Part shown: in pieces, positions 17,747 through 26,055 of the stretch
How positions within the stretch are numbered: position 1 is the stretch's first letter
How the letters are laid out: each line of letters begins with the position of its first letter
Notes under the pieces: model-generated
What the model was told of the DNA's origin: nothing
Databases searched by the model: none
Seen by the model: the letters and a program-made list of their open reading frames with translations, nothing else
Source of the DNA: Paraburkholderia caledonica NBRC 102488
Lineage (GTDB): Bacteria > Pseudomonadota > Gammaproteobacteria > Burkholderiales > Burkholderiaceae
NCBI RefSeq assembly: GCF_000685095.1
Contig: NZ_BAYE01000001.1
Span: 620,001 to 684,000, forward strand
Length of the DNA: 64,000 nt
Direction: 5' to 3'
Position numbers and translations under genes: made by a program

Positions 17747-18505
17747 ATGCGGTTGACAGGTAAAACGGCCATCGTCACGGGTGGCGGCTCGGGTTTCGGC
17801 GAAGGCATCGCAAAGACCTACGCGCGCGAAGGCGCGAACGTCGTGGTCAACGATCTGAACGGCCCTGCTGCCGAGCGCGTCGCGAGTGAGATTGCGCTGG
17901 CCGGTGGCAAGGCCATCGCCGTCGCGGGCAACGTCGCGCAACGCGAGGACTGGCAAAAGCTGCGTGAAGCGGCACTCGAAGACTTCGGCAGCGTGCAGAT
18001 AGTCGTCAACAATGCGGGCACCACGCACCGCAACAAGCCTGTGCTCGAAGTCACCGAAGCCGAGTTCGACCGCGTGTACGCGGTGAACGTCAAAAGCATC
18101 TACTGGAGCGTGCAGGAGTTCGTGCCGTATTTCCGCGAGCAAGGCGGCGGCAGCTTTATCAACATTGCGTCGACGGCGGGCGTGCGGCCGCGCCCCGGAC
18201 TCGTCTGGTACAACGGCAGCAAGGGCGCGGTGATTATTGCGAGCAAGTCGCTTGCCGTGGAGTTGGGCCCGGACAGAATCCGCGTGAACTGCGTGAATCC
18301 GGTGATCGGCGAAACGGCGCTGCTGTCGGAGTTCATGGGCGTTGAAGACACACCTGAGAACCGTCAGCGCTTTCTCGCCGGTATTCCGCTCGGGCGCTTC
18401 TCGACGCCGCAAGATATTGCCAACGCCGCGCTCTATCTGGCATCGGACGAAGCGGAGTTCATCACCGGCGTGTGTCTTGAAGTGGATGGTGGACGCTGCG
18501 TGTAG
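17747..18505 (+). CDS. Short-chain dehydrogenase/reductase
   Basis: Classical SDR of 252 aa. The N-terminal nucleotide-binding motif is TGGGSGFGEGIA, followed by the NNAG motif, the catalytic Ser in NIASTAG, and Tyr-Lys in WYNGSKGA. GGAG lies upstream of the ATG and the gap to the aldehyde dehydrogenase is 50 nt, so the two are probably one transcript. It likely interconverts the alcohol and carbonyl forms of the compound handled by the neighbouring enzyme. Asp39 after strand 2 (VVNDLN) favours NAD(H) as cofactor. Confidence 0.9.
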   Translation: MRLTGKTAIVTGGGSGFGEGIAKTYAREGANVVVNDLNGPAAERVASEIALAGGKAIAVAGNVAQREDWQKLREAALEDFGSVQIVVNNAGTTHRNKPVLEVTEAEFDRVYAVNVKSIYWSVQEFVPYFREQGGGSFINIASTAGVRPRPGLVWYNGSKGAVIIASKSLAVELGPDRIRVNCVNPVIGETALLSEFMGVEDTPENRQRFLAGIPLGRFSTPQDIANAALYLASDEAEFITGVCLEVDGGRCV

Positions 18506-18727
18506 CGCCTGCGTTCTACGTTGATGTTGGCGCCGCGTTCGGCTTCGGCTTTGTCGTCGCAGCGCCGCTCATGGCGCTCATAGTCACGCTCTGAGCAAGC
18601 CGCGTTCACGCGCGGCGCTTGACGGGCTTAGTGTTTTCCCCCGGTATCTAAATGCCGTGCGAGCCGCGCCGCACGGCTAGAATCAATCGACGCGGCAATT
18701 CAATTCGACAAGAAAAGAGGAGACACC

Positions 18728-20047
18728 ATGGCTAGTCCCGCAAATCCGCTCCACCATCCCGGCGCGGGCGCGCCGCCTTCCACTTTCGAAGAGGCGACCT
18801 ATCGCAAGGTCAACTGGCGGCTCGCGCCGCTCCTGATGCTCTGCTACGTCGTCGCGTATCTGGACCGCGTGAACGTCGGCTTTGCGAAGCTGCAAATGAC
18901 GAGCGACCTCGGCTTGAGCGATGCGGTTTATGGCTTTGGCGCGGGCATTTTCTTCGTCGGCTATTTTTTCTTCGAGATCCCGAGCAATGTAATTCTGCAC
19001 AAGGTGGGCGCGCGAGTGTGGATCGCGCGGATCATGGTCTCCTGGGGCGTGATCTCCATGCTGACCATGTTCGTCACCACGCCGACCATGTTCTATGTGA
19101 TGCGCTTTCTGCTCGGCGTCGCGGAAGCCGGCTTCTTTCCCGGCATCATTCTGTATCTCACCTACTGGTATCCGTCGCACCGGCGCGGCCGGATGACGAC
19201 GTGGTTCATGACGGCTATCGCGCTGTCGGGTGTGATCGGCGGCCCGGTGTCGGGCTATATCCTCAAGACATTCAATGGCATGAACGGCTGGCACGGCTGG
19301 CAATGGCTTTTCCTGCTAGAAGGGATACCGTCGGTACTCGTCGGCATACTGGTGTTCGTTGCGCTCGACGACCGCATTGCGAAAGCAAAGTGGCTCACGA
19401 AAGAGGAGAAGGAACTGCTCGAGCGCCACGTTTCCGCCGAGGAAGCCACCAAGCACGACATGCCGATCCGTCAGGTGCTGACGAGCGGCCGCGTGCTGAT
19501 GCTGAGCTTCACGTACTTCTCGTTCGTGATGGGTCTCTACGGCGTGAGCTTCTGGCTGCCGACTATCATCAAGGCGACCGGTGTAACCGATGCGTTCGCG
19601 ATCGGTCTGCTGTCGGCGGTTCCTTTCGCGGCGGCGGTCGTCGCGATGGTGTTCGTTGCGCGCAGCGCGGACCGTACGCGCGAACGGCGCTGGCATATCG
19701 CGTTGCCCGCTTTTGCCGGGGCGATTGGACTGGTGCTGTCGGTTGTGTGGGCGCAGAACACGCTGCTTGCGATGGCTTCTCTCACGCTCGCGACTATGGG
19801 CATTCTCACTACGTTGCCTTTGTTCTGGAGTTTGCCGACGGCGATTCTCGCCGGAACGGGTGCGGCTGCCGGCATCGCAATGATTAATTCGATTGGGAAT
19901 CTTGCGGGGTTTCTGAGTCCGTATGCTGTCGGCTGGTTGAAGCAGGCGACTGCCGCTAATGATTCGGGGATGTATATGCTTGCGGCGTTTATGGTCGTTG
20001 GCGGGTTGCTGGCGATCAGTGTGCCGGCGAAGATGGTTAATCGGTGA
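18728..20047 (+). CDS. MFS transporter, anion:cation symporter (ACS) type
   Basis: Twelve-TM major facilitator of 439 aa. The N-terminal part YRKVNWRLAPLLMLCYV...YLDRVNVGFAKLQM is characteristic of the ACS family that imports organic anions such as sugar acids and aromatic acids. The MFS loop 2-3 region and VGVAEAGFFPG-like helix 4 (LLGVAEAGFFPGIIL) are intact. AGGAG precedes the ATG. The last 200 nt use unusually many T-ending codons for this genome. It is likely the uptake system for the aldehyde dehydrogenase/SDR pathway upstream, though a 222-bp gap separates them. Confidence 0.88.
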   Translation: MASPANPLHHPGAGAPPSTFEEATYRKVNWRLAPLLMLCYVVAYLDRVNVGFAKLQMTSDLGLSDAVYGFGAGIFFVGYFFFEIPSNVILHKVGARVWIARIMVSWGVISMLTMFVTTPTMFYVMRFLLGVAEAGFFPGIILYLTYWYPSHRRGRMTTWFMTAIALSGVIGGPVSGYILKTFNGMNGWHGWQWLFLLEGIPSVLVGILVFVALDDRIAKAKWLTKEEKELLERHVSAEEATKHDMPIRQVLTSGRVLMLSFTYFSFVMGLYGVSFWLPTIIKATGVTDAFAIGLLSAVPFAAAVVAMVFVARSADRTRERRWHIALPAFAGAIGLVLSVVWAQNTLLAMASLTLATMGILTTLPLFWSLPTAILAGTGAAAGIAMINSIGNLAGFLSPYAVGWLKQATAANDSGMYMLAAFMVVGGLLAISVPAKMVNR

Positions 20048-20070
20048 GTTGAAGCGTTGTTTCTAGTGGG

Positions 20071-20109
20071 GCCCTGGTGGCTTGTGTGCTGCTGGGGCTT
20101 TTTGTTTTT
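20071..20109 (+). terminator. Probable terminator of the MFS gene
   Basis: Eleven-pair stem with G-U wobbles (GCCCTGGTGGC with GCTGCTGGGGC, 20071-20098) followed by TTTTTGTTTTT. The rest of this 301-bp gap to 20348 holds no gene. The inverted arms GGCC..GGCC around 20155-20185 are the only other structure. Confidence 0.6.
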
Positions 20110-20348
20110 GGGGGATTGTGGGGGCGAACCTCACCCACCAGCCACAAAGTGACCGGCCTTCTCTACTTCTGCGGTCGCGAAAAGCCGGCCTCAGGTAGCC
20201 AATGCCTGCCAGTGCGAAAACCCAATTCCCCACCTACACTTGAATTGCACGCTCGGCGACATGCTTCCTGCGCGACGCAGGCCGTCGCCAGCGATCGCTC
20301 ACCCGGCGGCCCGTCTTCGCGGAGCAAGAGTGACGTCTGGAGGCAATC

Positions 20349-20699
20349 ATGATCCGAGCAATCTGCACGCTTCTTTCGCTTGCTGGTCTTTTCGGAGCGA
20401 GCGTGAACACGTTCGCTGATACCATCCGAATCGAATCGGGCACCTATGGCGCCAACTGTGGCGCTCATCATGGCAATTCGACTCGTGCGTTGGCTCTACA
20501 CTGTAACGCTGTCGATACCTGCCGCTACCCGGTTTTCTCGCCGGCGACCTCTCGTACTCAAAGTGCCTGTAAAGCCGATTTCGTTGCCGAATGGTCTTGC
20601 GGGTCGGGAGAATCTCATCAGGCAACAGTCACCTCTGCAGCGAATAACGGAGGAATTCTCGTGCTGACTTGCGTTCCTTCCACCGGTGCAGGCAAATAG
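20349..20699 (+). CDS. Small secreted protein with SUEL/rhamnose-binding-lectin-like domain
   Basis: Protein of 116 aa with a signal peptide (MIRAICTLLSLAGLFGASVNTFA). The mature part carries the spacing pattern YGANCGAHHGN, then LHCNAVDTCRYPV, CKADFVAEWSCG and a final VLTC. This Cys pattern and the YGxxCG and W-x-C landmarks resemble SUEL-type galactose/rhamnose-binding lectin domains, which are also found in bacteria. The six to seven cysteines would form disulfides in the periplasm or outside. GGAGG lies upstream of the ATG. Function is unknown; the lectin resemblance is by eye and needs a profile search. Confidence 0.65.
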   Translation: MIRAICTLLSLAGLFGASVNTFADTIRIESGTYGANCGAHHGNSTRALALHCNAVDTCRYPVFSPATSRTQSACKADFVAEWSCGSGESHQATVTSAANNGGILVLTCVPSTGAGK

Positions 20700-20790
20700 G
20701 CGATTCGACAAGGGCAAGCGTGTGACTCGCTGTTAATCGGCATTACCTTCGCCGTGTTTTCGCCCGCGCGAAGATCGCGGCGCGACCGCT

Positions 20791-20820
20791 GCATGAATGG
20801 AAAAGTCATTCCATTCATGC
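20791..20820. repeat. Perfect 12-bp inverted repeat
   Basis: GCATGAATGGAA (20791-20802), spacer AAGTCA, TTCCATTCATGC (20809-20820). It lies in the 364-bp gap before the monooxygenase gene and has no T-run, so it is more likely an operator or RNA element than a terminator. Nothing else is recognised in the gap (20700-21063); the frame open through it in phase with the next gene is Arg-rich and non-conserved. Confidence 0.6.
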
Positions 20821-21063
20821 CCGTCTAATCAACAGTCCGTATCAGACCGGCACTCCGCTCCAGCCTGGCGACCCTGCGAAACTCGCAGCAGCACTCGTCG
20901 CGCCTGTGGAAAGATCTATCGGCGTCCACCGACTTTGCGGCTCGATAAGCAACCCAATGCCCGAGCGCGCAATCGTCGGCATAGGGCTCGCGCAGCGAGC
21001 GACATCCGCGCGACTCGGGCAAGATGCCGTTATCGCTCACCTACGCATGCTGGCAGGACTGTT

Positions 21064-22086
21064 ATGAAAAAGATCGGCTTTCTCTCGTTTGGCCATTGGA
21101 GTCCATCGCGACATTCACTCGCACGATCGGCCTCCGATGCCCTGCTGCAATCCATCGAACTCGCTGTCGCTGCCGAAGAGCTCGGGGCCGACGGCGCGTT
21201 TTTTCGCGTGCATCATTTCGCGCGCCAGCTAGCGTCGCCGTTTCCGCTTCTCGCTGCGGTCGGCGCAAAAACGAGCCGCATCGAGATCGGCACCGCTGTC
21301 ATCGACATGCGTTACGAAAACCCGCTCTACATGGCGGAGGACGCCGGGGCGGCCGATCTCATCGCGGGTGGGCGCCTGCAGCTTGGCATCAGCCGAGGCT
21401 CCGGCGAACAGGTGATCGACGGGTGGCGTTACTTCGGCTATGCGCCCGGCGAGGGCGAGACGCATGCCGATCTCGCGCGGCGCCACACCGAGGTGTTTTT
21501 TGAGGTGCTGCGCGGCGAGAGCTTTGCTGAACCGAATCCGCGACCGATGTTTGCAAACCCGCCGGGACTGCTTCGGGTCGAGCCTCACTCCGAGGGGCTG
21601 CGCGACCGGATCTGCTGGGGTTCGGGCTCAGATGCGACGGCGGTCTGGGCGGCCGGGATGGGGATGAACCTCCAGTGCTCGACGCTAAAGAACGATGAGT
21701 CGGGCCGCCCTCTTCACGTCCAGCAAGCCGAGCAGATCCGGGCGTATCGGCAGGCCTGGAAAGAAGCAGGACACACGCGAAAACCGCGCGTGTCGGTCAG
21801 CCGCAGCATTTTCGCGCTGATGAACGATCGCGACCGGATGTATTTCGGACGCGATGCGAATAGCGACGACACGGTCGGTCTGCTCGACGACAACATCCGA
21901 ACGATTTTCGGGCGCAGCTACGCGGCACCGCCTGAAACGCTCGTGAAGCAACTTGCAGCGGACGAGGCGATCGCAGAAGCCGACACGCTACTGCTAACCG
22001 TCCCGAACCAGCTGGGCGTGGAGTACTGCGCACACGTAATAGAATCGATCCTGACGCATGTTGCCCCGGCGCTTGGCTGGCGTTAG
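21064..22086 (+). CDS. Luciferase-like (LLM class) flavin-dependent monooxygenase
   Basis: TIM-barrel flavoprotein of 340 aa in the bacterial luciferase superfamily, expected to oxidise an organic substrate with FMNH2 and O2 supplied by a separate reductase. It starts MKKIGFLSFGHW. Family landmarks are ELGADGAFFRVHHF, TSRIEIGTAVIDMRYENP and GRLQLGISRGSGEQ. No flavin reductase gene is adjacent. It lies between the lectin-like gene and an exporter gene on the same strand, each with its own gap, so co-regulation is uncertain. Confidence 0.85.
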   Translation: MKKIGFLSFGHWSPSRHSLARSASDALLQSIELAVAAEELGADGAFFRVHHFARQLASPFPLLAAVGAKTSRIEIGTAVIDMRYENPLYMAEDAGAADLIAGGRLQLGISRGSGEQVIDGWRYFGYAPGEGETHADLARRHTEVFFEVLRGESFAEPNPRPMFANPPGLLRVEPHSEGLRDRICWGSGSDATAVWAAGMGMNLQCSTLKNDESGRPLHVQQAEQIRAYRQAWKEAGHTRKPRVSVSRSIFALMNDRDRMYFGRDANSDDTVGLLDDNIRTIFGRSYAAPPETLVKQLAADEAIAEADTLLLTVPNQLGVEYCAHVIESILTHVAPALGWR

Positions 22087-22196
22087 TACGGCGGACTGGC
22101 GCTCGCCGGCGAGAACGTCTTGACGGCGGTCTGCGTTTTAACGCAACTTCGCTCCAGTTGTTATGCTAGTCACCATCGACCAGCACTGGAGCGAGC

Positions 22197-23813
22197 ATGG
22201 CCGACCCGCAAGTCCTTGATAACGACCCACACCCCTCGCACGGCGTCGCTGCTCAAGCGAGCCCGTGCGACGAGCTCATCATCCGCGCGCAGCCCACTGC
22301 ACTCGACAGTCCGTGCCGGCGCAAACGTCTGGCGCTCGCCGCGACGATCCTCGGCTCGAGCATGGCGTTTATCGACGGCTCCGTCGTCAACGTCGCGTTA
22401 CCCGCCATTCAGAGCGAGTTGCGCGCGAGCGTCGCGTCGATGCAGTGGATCGTCAATGCCTACCTTCTTTTTTTGGGGTCGCTCGTACTGGTGGGCGGCT
22501 CGATGGGCGACAAGCTCGGCCGCCGCACGGTGTTCATCGCGGGCGTCGCGGTCTTCACGCTGGCGTCGGCCGCTTGCGGGCTCGCGCCGAACGCCGGCTC
22601 ACTGATCGCCGGGCGTGCGGTGCAAGGTATTGGCGCTGCGCTCTTCGTGCCCAGCAGCCTCGCGATCATTGGCGCCGTGTTCGACGGCGAAGAGCGCGGA
22701 CGGGCAATCGGTACGTGGGCGGGTGTCGGCGCGATCACCTCCGCGCTGGGTCCAGTGGCCGGCGGCTTGCTCGTCGACGCGTTGTCGTGGCGCGCGATCT
22801 TCTTTCTCAACGTCCCGCTCGCAGCGGCGACGATTGCGCTCGCTGTTTTGTCGGTGCCGAACAGCCACAAGCCCGATGCGCCTCAACAGTTGGACTGGCC
22901 CGGCGCGCTGAGCGCCGCAGCGGGGCTCGCCGCACTCACCTATGGTCTGACCGAGGCGTCGGCGCGTGGCTTCGCGCATCCCATCGTACTATGCGCAATC
23001 GGTGTTGGCGTGCTCGTGCTGGCCGCATTCGTGATGATCGAAGCCAAGAGCCGTGACCCGATGATGCCGCTCGAAGTGTTCCGCTCGCGCGATTTCACCG
23101 GCGCGAACCTCGTCACGCTACTGCTTTACTTCGGTCTGGGCGGCGCATTTTTCTTCCTGCCGTTTACGCTGATCCGCGCACACGGCTACACCGCCACCGA
23201 AGCGGGCGCAGCGTTGCTGCCGGTGCCCGTGATCATCGGCTCGTTGTCGCGCTTGACTGGCGGTCTGACGACTCGCTTCGGTTCGCAGGCCTTGTTGAGC
23301 GCTGGCCCGTGCATCGCCGGAATCGGTTTTGCGATGCTTGCGCTGCCGTTCGTGCGCGGCAGCTTCTGGACCGGATTCTTCCCCGCGCTCGTCGTGCTCG
23401 GGCTCGGCATGACCATCACGGTCGCGCCACTCACGACGACCGTGATGGCCTCAGTGCCGGGCCACCGCGCAGGCGTCGCCTCCGGCATCAACAACGCGGT
23501 CGCACGCGTGGCGAGCCTGCTGGCGGTTGCGGTACTCGGCATTGTGTTCGTGTGGTCGCATAACGCAGCGCTGTCGGCGCGCCTGGACGAACTGCACGTT
23601 CCTCACGATGCACGCCAGACCGCGTTACTGCAGTTGGACGCGCAAGCCCATGCCGTAGCCACCGATGCGCCTCCTACGCATTCGCAGACACTCGCGGCGC
23701 AGGCGGAAGCCGACGCCATTATTGACGCGCTGCGCGCCGTCGCGCTGGTGTCCGCCGCATGCGCGTTCGCAGGAGCGGCGCTGGCCTTCGCAACCATCGA
23801 GCCGCGCAAGTAA
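22197..23813 (+). CDS. MFS drug exporter, DHA2 (EmrB/QacA) family
   Basis: Fourteen-TM major facilitator of 538 aa. Motif D1 appears as FIDGSVVNVALPAIQ, motif A as GGSMGDKLGRRTVF, and motif C as GVGAITSALGPVAGGLL. A soluble loop rich in Ala, His and Gln precedes the last helix. Family members export drugs or toxic metabolites by proton antiport. GGAG lies upstream of the ATG. No EmrA-type adaptor is next to it. The N-terminal 40 residues are hydrophilic and unlike relatives. Confidence 0.9.
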   Translation: MADPQVLDNDPHPSHGVAAQASPCDELIIRAQPTALDSPCRRKRLALAATILGSSMAFIDGSVVNVALPAIQSELRASVASMQWIVNAYLLFLGSLVLVGGSMGDKLGRRTVFIAGVAVFTLASAACGLAPNAGSLIAGRAVQGIGAALFVPSSLAIIGAVFDGEERGRAIGTWAGVGAITSALGPVAGGLLVDALSWRAIFFLNVPLAAATIALAVLSVPNSHKPDAPQQLDWPGALSAAAGLAALTYGLTEASARGFAHPIVLCAIGVGVLVLAAFVMIEAKSRDPMMPLEVFRSRDFTGANLVTLLLYFGLGGAFFFLPFTLIRAHGYTATEAGAALLPVPVIIGSLSRLTGGLTTRFGSQALLSAGPCIAGIGFAMLALPFVRGSFWTGFFPALVVLGLGMTITVAPLTTTVMASVPGHRAGVASGINNAVARVASLLAVAVLGIVFVWSHNAALSARLDELHVPHDARQTALLQLDAQAHAVATDAPPTHSQTLAAQAEADAIIDALRAVALVSAACAFAGAALAFATIEPRK

Positions 23814-23873
23814 CGTGCTTCGCTCACCGAACATGTCTGCTCGCGACATCCCGGAAGCCCGCTCCTTGCGAGT

Positions 23874-24590
23874 TCAAGAAACGACGACTGTAAATTCGAG
23901 CCCCGATTCGAAGTCCAGCGTCGTTGTCGAAAAACGCGGATCGTCGTCAAGGTAGCGCTTGTACGGCTGAACGGTGTCCTCGGCCGTGTACATGTTGTCG
24001 GCGAGAACGATAGAGCCCGGTCGCAACAGGCGCTCAATTTGCTTGAAGAGATTCAGATAGGTGTTGGCCCACACGTCGATAAACACCAGATCGAAAGTGC
24101 CTTCCAGTTGGGCAACGGTCTGAAAGGCGTCGCCCTCCCACAGGTCAACATAAGCATCTACGCCCGCCGCTTTGACGTTCGCCCGAAGTTGCGCGCACTT
24201 AAGCGCGTCGGCTTCGGTCGCTGTCACCATTCCACTGCCCAACGTGCGAAGGGCTTCGGCGAGATACAGCGTGGACACGCCGCAGGAACTGCCGAGTTCA
24301 AGGATTCGAGCCGGTTTATGCGAAAGCACCATGTTGTGCAGAAACCTTCCCGTTTTCGCTGACACGGCTAACGATAAAGAAGTGCCTTGCGGCGATTCAA
24401 AATCTTCGCTAGATAGTCCGAGCGTTTCGAGAAACCGGCCGCGCAGTCGAGGTGCGAGCGTGTCGTATTCCTCGGCGAGAGTCAGGAATTCCTCGCTCGA
24501 TCCATCGAACTGCGCCTGTGCGCGGGCTATCACTTCTGTCTGACTCTGTTCGTGAAGCCGCCGCAAAAGAACTGCGCTTGACGACGTCAT
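23874..24590 (-). CDS. Class I SAM-dependent O-methyltransferase (family 3-like)
   Basis: Protein of 238 aa with a Rossmann methyltransferase fold. The SAM-binding motif is ILELGSSCGVSTLYLAEAL, followed by the acidic residue in VTATEADALK, the FDLVFIDVWA motif and LLRPGSIVLADNM, the pattern of catechol/caffeoyl-CoA-type O-methyltransferases. AAGGAG precedes the ATG. It is the last gene of the set sigma factor-membrane protein-ferredoxin-methyltransferase, 104 nt after the ferredoxin, so probably but not certainly co-transcribed. Substrate unknown. Confidence 0.85.
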   Translation of the reverse strand: MTSSSAVLLRRLHEQSQTEVIARAQAQFDGSSEEFLTLAEEYDTLAPRLRGRFLETLGLSSEDFESPQGTSLSLAVSAKTGRFLHNMVLSHKPARILELGSSCGVSTLYLAEALRTLGSGMVTATEADALKCAQLRANVKAAGVDAYVDLWEGDAFQTVAQLEGTFDLVFIDVWANTYLNLFKQIERLLRPGSIVLADNMYTAEDTVQPYKRYLDDDPRFSTTTLDFESGLEFTVVVS

Positions 24591-24694
24591 GTGCGCTCCT
24601 TGACGAGATCGATAGTGTTGATGATGCGCCCGGCGCTGCCCGGTTCGTCGGGCAGCGGGCGATGTCGTTACGCCATCAGCAACGACGTTGGACG

Positions 24695-24991
24695 TTATGC
24701 CGTTCTGGCGAGCTTGATCGCGCGTTCAGGACATGCGCTCACGCAAAGACCGCACGACCGGCAGGCGTCCGCGTTCGGCGTGTAGGCGACTTTCATTCCA
24801 TGCACACGCAGCTTGAAACGATGCATGAAACCGAGGCTCAGATAATCGACGTCGTCGATGCGCAGGATCTCAAACACATTCTCGGGGCAGACATCCAGAC
24901 AATCGCCCTTGCCTTCGCAACGTTTCAGGTCGACGACTGGCGCAATCACGCCCGGCTTCTGCTTGCAGTCCGCCGTTGATTTCTCGCGCAT
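24695..24991 (-). CDS. 2[4Fe-4S] ferredoxin
   Basis: Small electron carrier of 98 aa with two cluster motifs: CEGKGDCLDVCPENVF (residues about 25-40, one spacing enlarged) and CRSCGLCVSACPERAI (about 77-92), separated by a 35-residue insert. The widened first motif resembles ferredoxins of the tungsten- or oxidoreductase-linked type. The start overlaps nothing; the stop of the upstream membrane-protein gene is 3 nt away, so the two are co-transcribed. The redox partner is not encoded in the neighbourhood. Confidence 0.88.
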   Translation of the reverse strand: MREKSTADCKQKPGVIAPVVDLKRCEGKGDCLDVCPENVFEILRIDDVDYLSLGFMHRFKLRVHGMKVAYTPNADACRSCGLCVSACPERAIKLARTA

Positions 24992-24994
24992 GTT

Positions 24995-25303
24995 TCATTC
25001 TTCCTGGCGACGGGCGCGGCCTGATCGCCATGCAGTCTGGAAATGCGCCCGTTCCTCCGGCGTCATGGCTTCCCATTTGCGCCAATGACGCCGTTCGCGC
25101 CAGCCTCCGTGTCCGCGGAACCCGCCAAACAGGATGCGGCTCAAGACCAGCAAGCCCAGCGCATGCGCGAAGTCGATCGTGCGGGCGCCGACGAATAACG
25201 CCGGAATCACCCAGTTCCATAGACTCATGACCAGCCACCCGAGCACGCCTACGGCGACCACCGCAAGCAGTACCTTACCCACACATCTGATTCGAAATTT
25301 CAT
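24995..25303 (-). CDS. Small membrane protein linked to ECF sigma factor
   Basis: Protein of 102 aa with two hydrophobic helices (residues about 8-32 and 42-60), a Gly/Arg-rich turn and a basic cytoplasmic tail containing WEAMTPEERAHFQTAWRSG. It has a strong ribosome binding site (AGAGGAG) and lies 12 nt after the sigma-factor gene. I do not recognise a named family. Proteins of this size and topology beside ECF genes can act as anti-sigma factors, but no zinc-binding anti-sigma motif is seen, so that role is only a hypothesis. Confidence 0.75.
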   Translation of the reverse strand: MKFRIRCVGKVLLAVVAVGVLGWLVMSLWNWVIPALFVGARTIDFAHALGLLVLSRILFGGFRGHGGWRERRHWRKWEAMTPEERAHFQTAWRSGRARRQEE

Positions 25304-25315
25304 CCGTTGACTCCT

Positions 25316-25897
25316 CTAAATACCCAGTTCGTCATAAATGGCTTGCAGCCGGGCGCGCAGATGCAAGACCGCGTAGCGTTTGCGCGCGAGCAGCGTATTC
25401 AGCGTGACGCCGCTTTCCGCCACCATGTCTTTAAAGGACTTTCCTTCCAGCTCGTGGCCGATAAACACCTCGCGCTGGTTCGGCGGCAACTCGTCAATCG
25501 CGTCCTGCAATGCTTTGAGCAATAGCGCGCGAGCGTAGAGCGCTTCGGGACCCGCGTCGGGCGACGGCAGCGCGAGGTCGAGGCGATACTCACTGTCGGT
25601 GTCGTCGTCGCCCTCGGACAGGTCTGTCAAAGGCTGCTCTCTTTTCTTACGAAAGCGATCGATGATGCGGTTGCGCGCGGCCCGGAAAAGCCACGCGCTC
25701 GCCTGTTCGATCGGCGCGGGCAGCCGGTACGCCTGCACGAATTCATGGAACACGTCCTGCAATATGTCCTCGGCATCGTCGGGATCGCGTATTCGTCGCC
25801 GGATAAAATTGACGAGCCTCGTGCGCTCACGCACCACGGTCGCGGTGATGTCGTTGTCGCGTTCGGTCATCGTGTGCGAGGTGGGTGGCGGTTCCAT
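25316..25897 (-). CDS. ECF-type RNA polymerase sigma factor
   Basis: Sigma-70 family protein of 193 aa with region 2 (LVNFIRRRIRDPDDAEDILQ, DVFHEFVQAYR, FRAARNRIIDRFRK) and region 4 (LPPNQREVFIGHELEGKSF, followed by a helix-turn-helix). It should direct polymerase to a specific promoter set, probably including its own operon with the membrane protein, ferredoxin and methyltransferase. Two starts are possible, 25897 and the internal Met at codon 10 (MTERDND); neither has a good ribosome binding site. No classical zinc anti-sigma gene is adjacent. Confidence 0.9.
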   Translation of the reverse strand: MEPPPTSHTMTERDNDITATVVRERTRLVNFIRRRIRDPDDAEDILQDVFHEFVQAYRLPAPIEQASAWLFRAARNRIIDRFRKKREQPLTDLSEGDDDTDSEYRLDLALPSPDAGPEALYARALLLKALQDAIDELPPNQREVFIGHELEGKSFKDMVAESGVTLNTLLARKRYAVLHLRARLQAIYDELGI

Positions 25898-26055
25898 GCG
25901 TCTGAAGACGTTTCAGGCGCGCGAATATTGTGACGAGTGCGAAAATTCTTTTCCGTTCGCAACCGTGAATTGGGCGGGTTCAGCGCTCCTGTTCCGGGAA
26001 TTGCTCGCGCAGATCCAAGCTACAGTTGATGCACTTGTAGCGAGGCAGATCAACA

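Noticed and set aside
20797-21063. In-frame N-terminal extension of the luciferase-like monooxygenase
   Set aside because: Arg-rich sequence beginning inside a perfect inverted repeat; family members start at MKKIGFLSFG.
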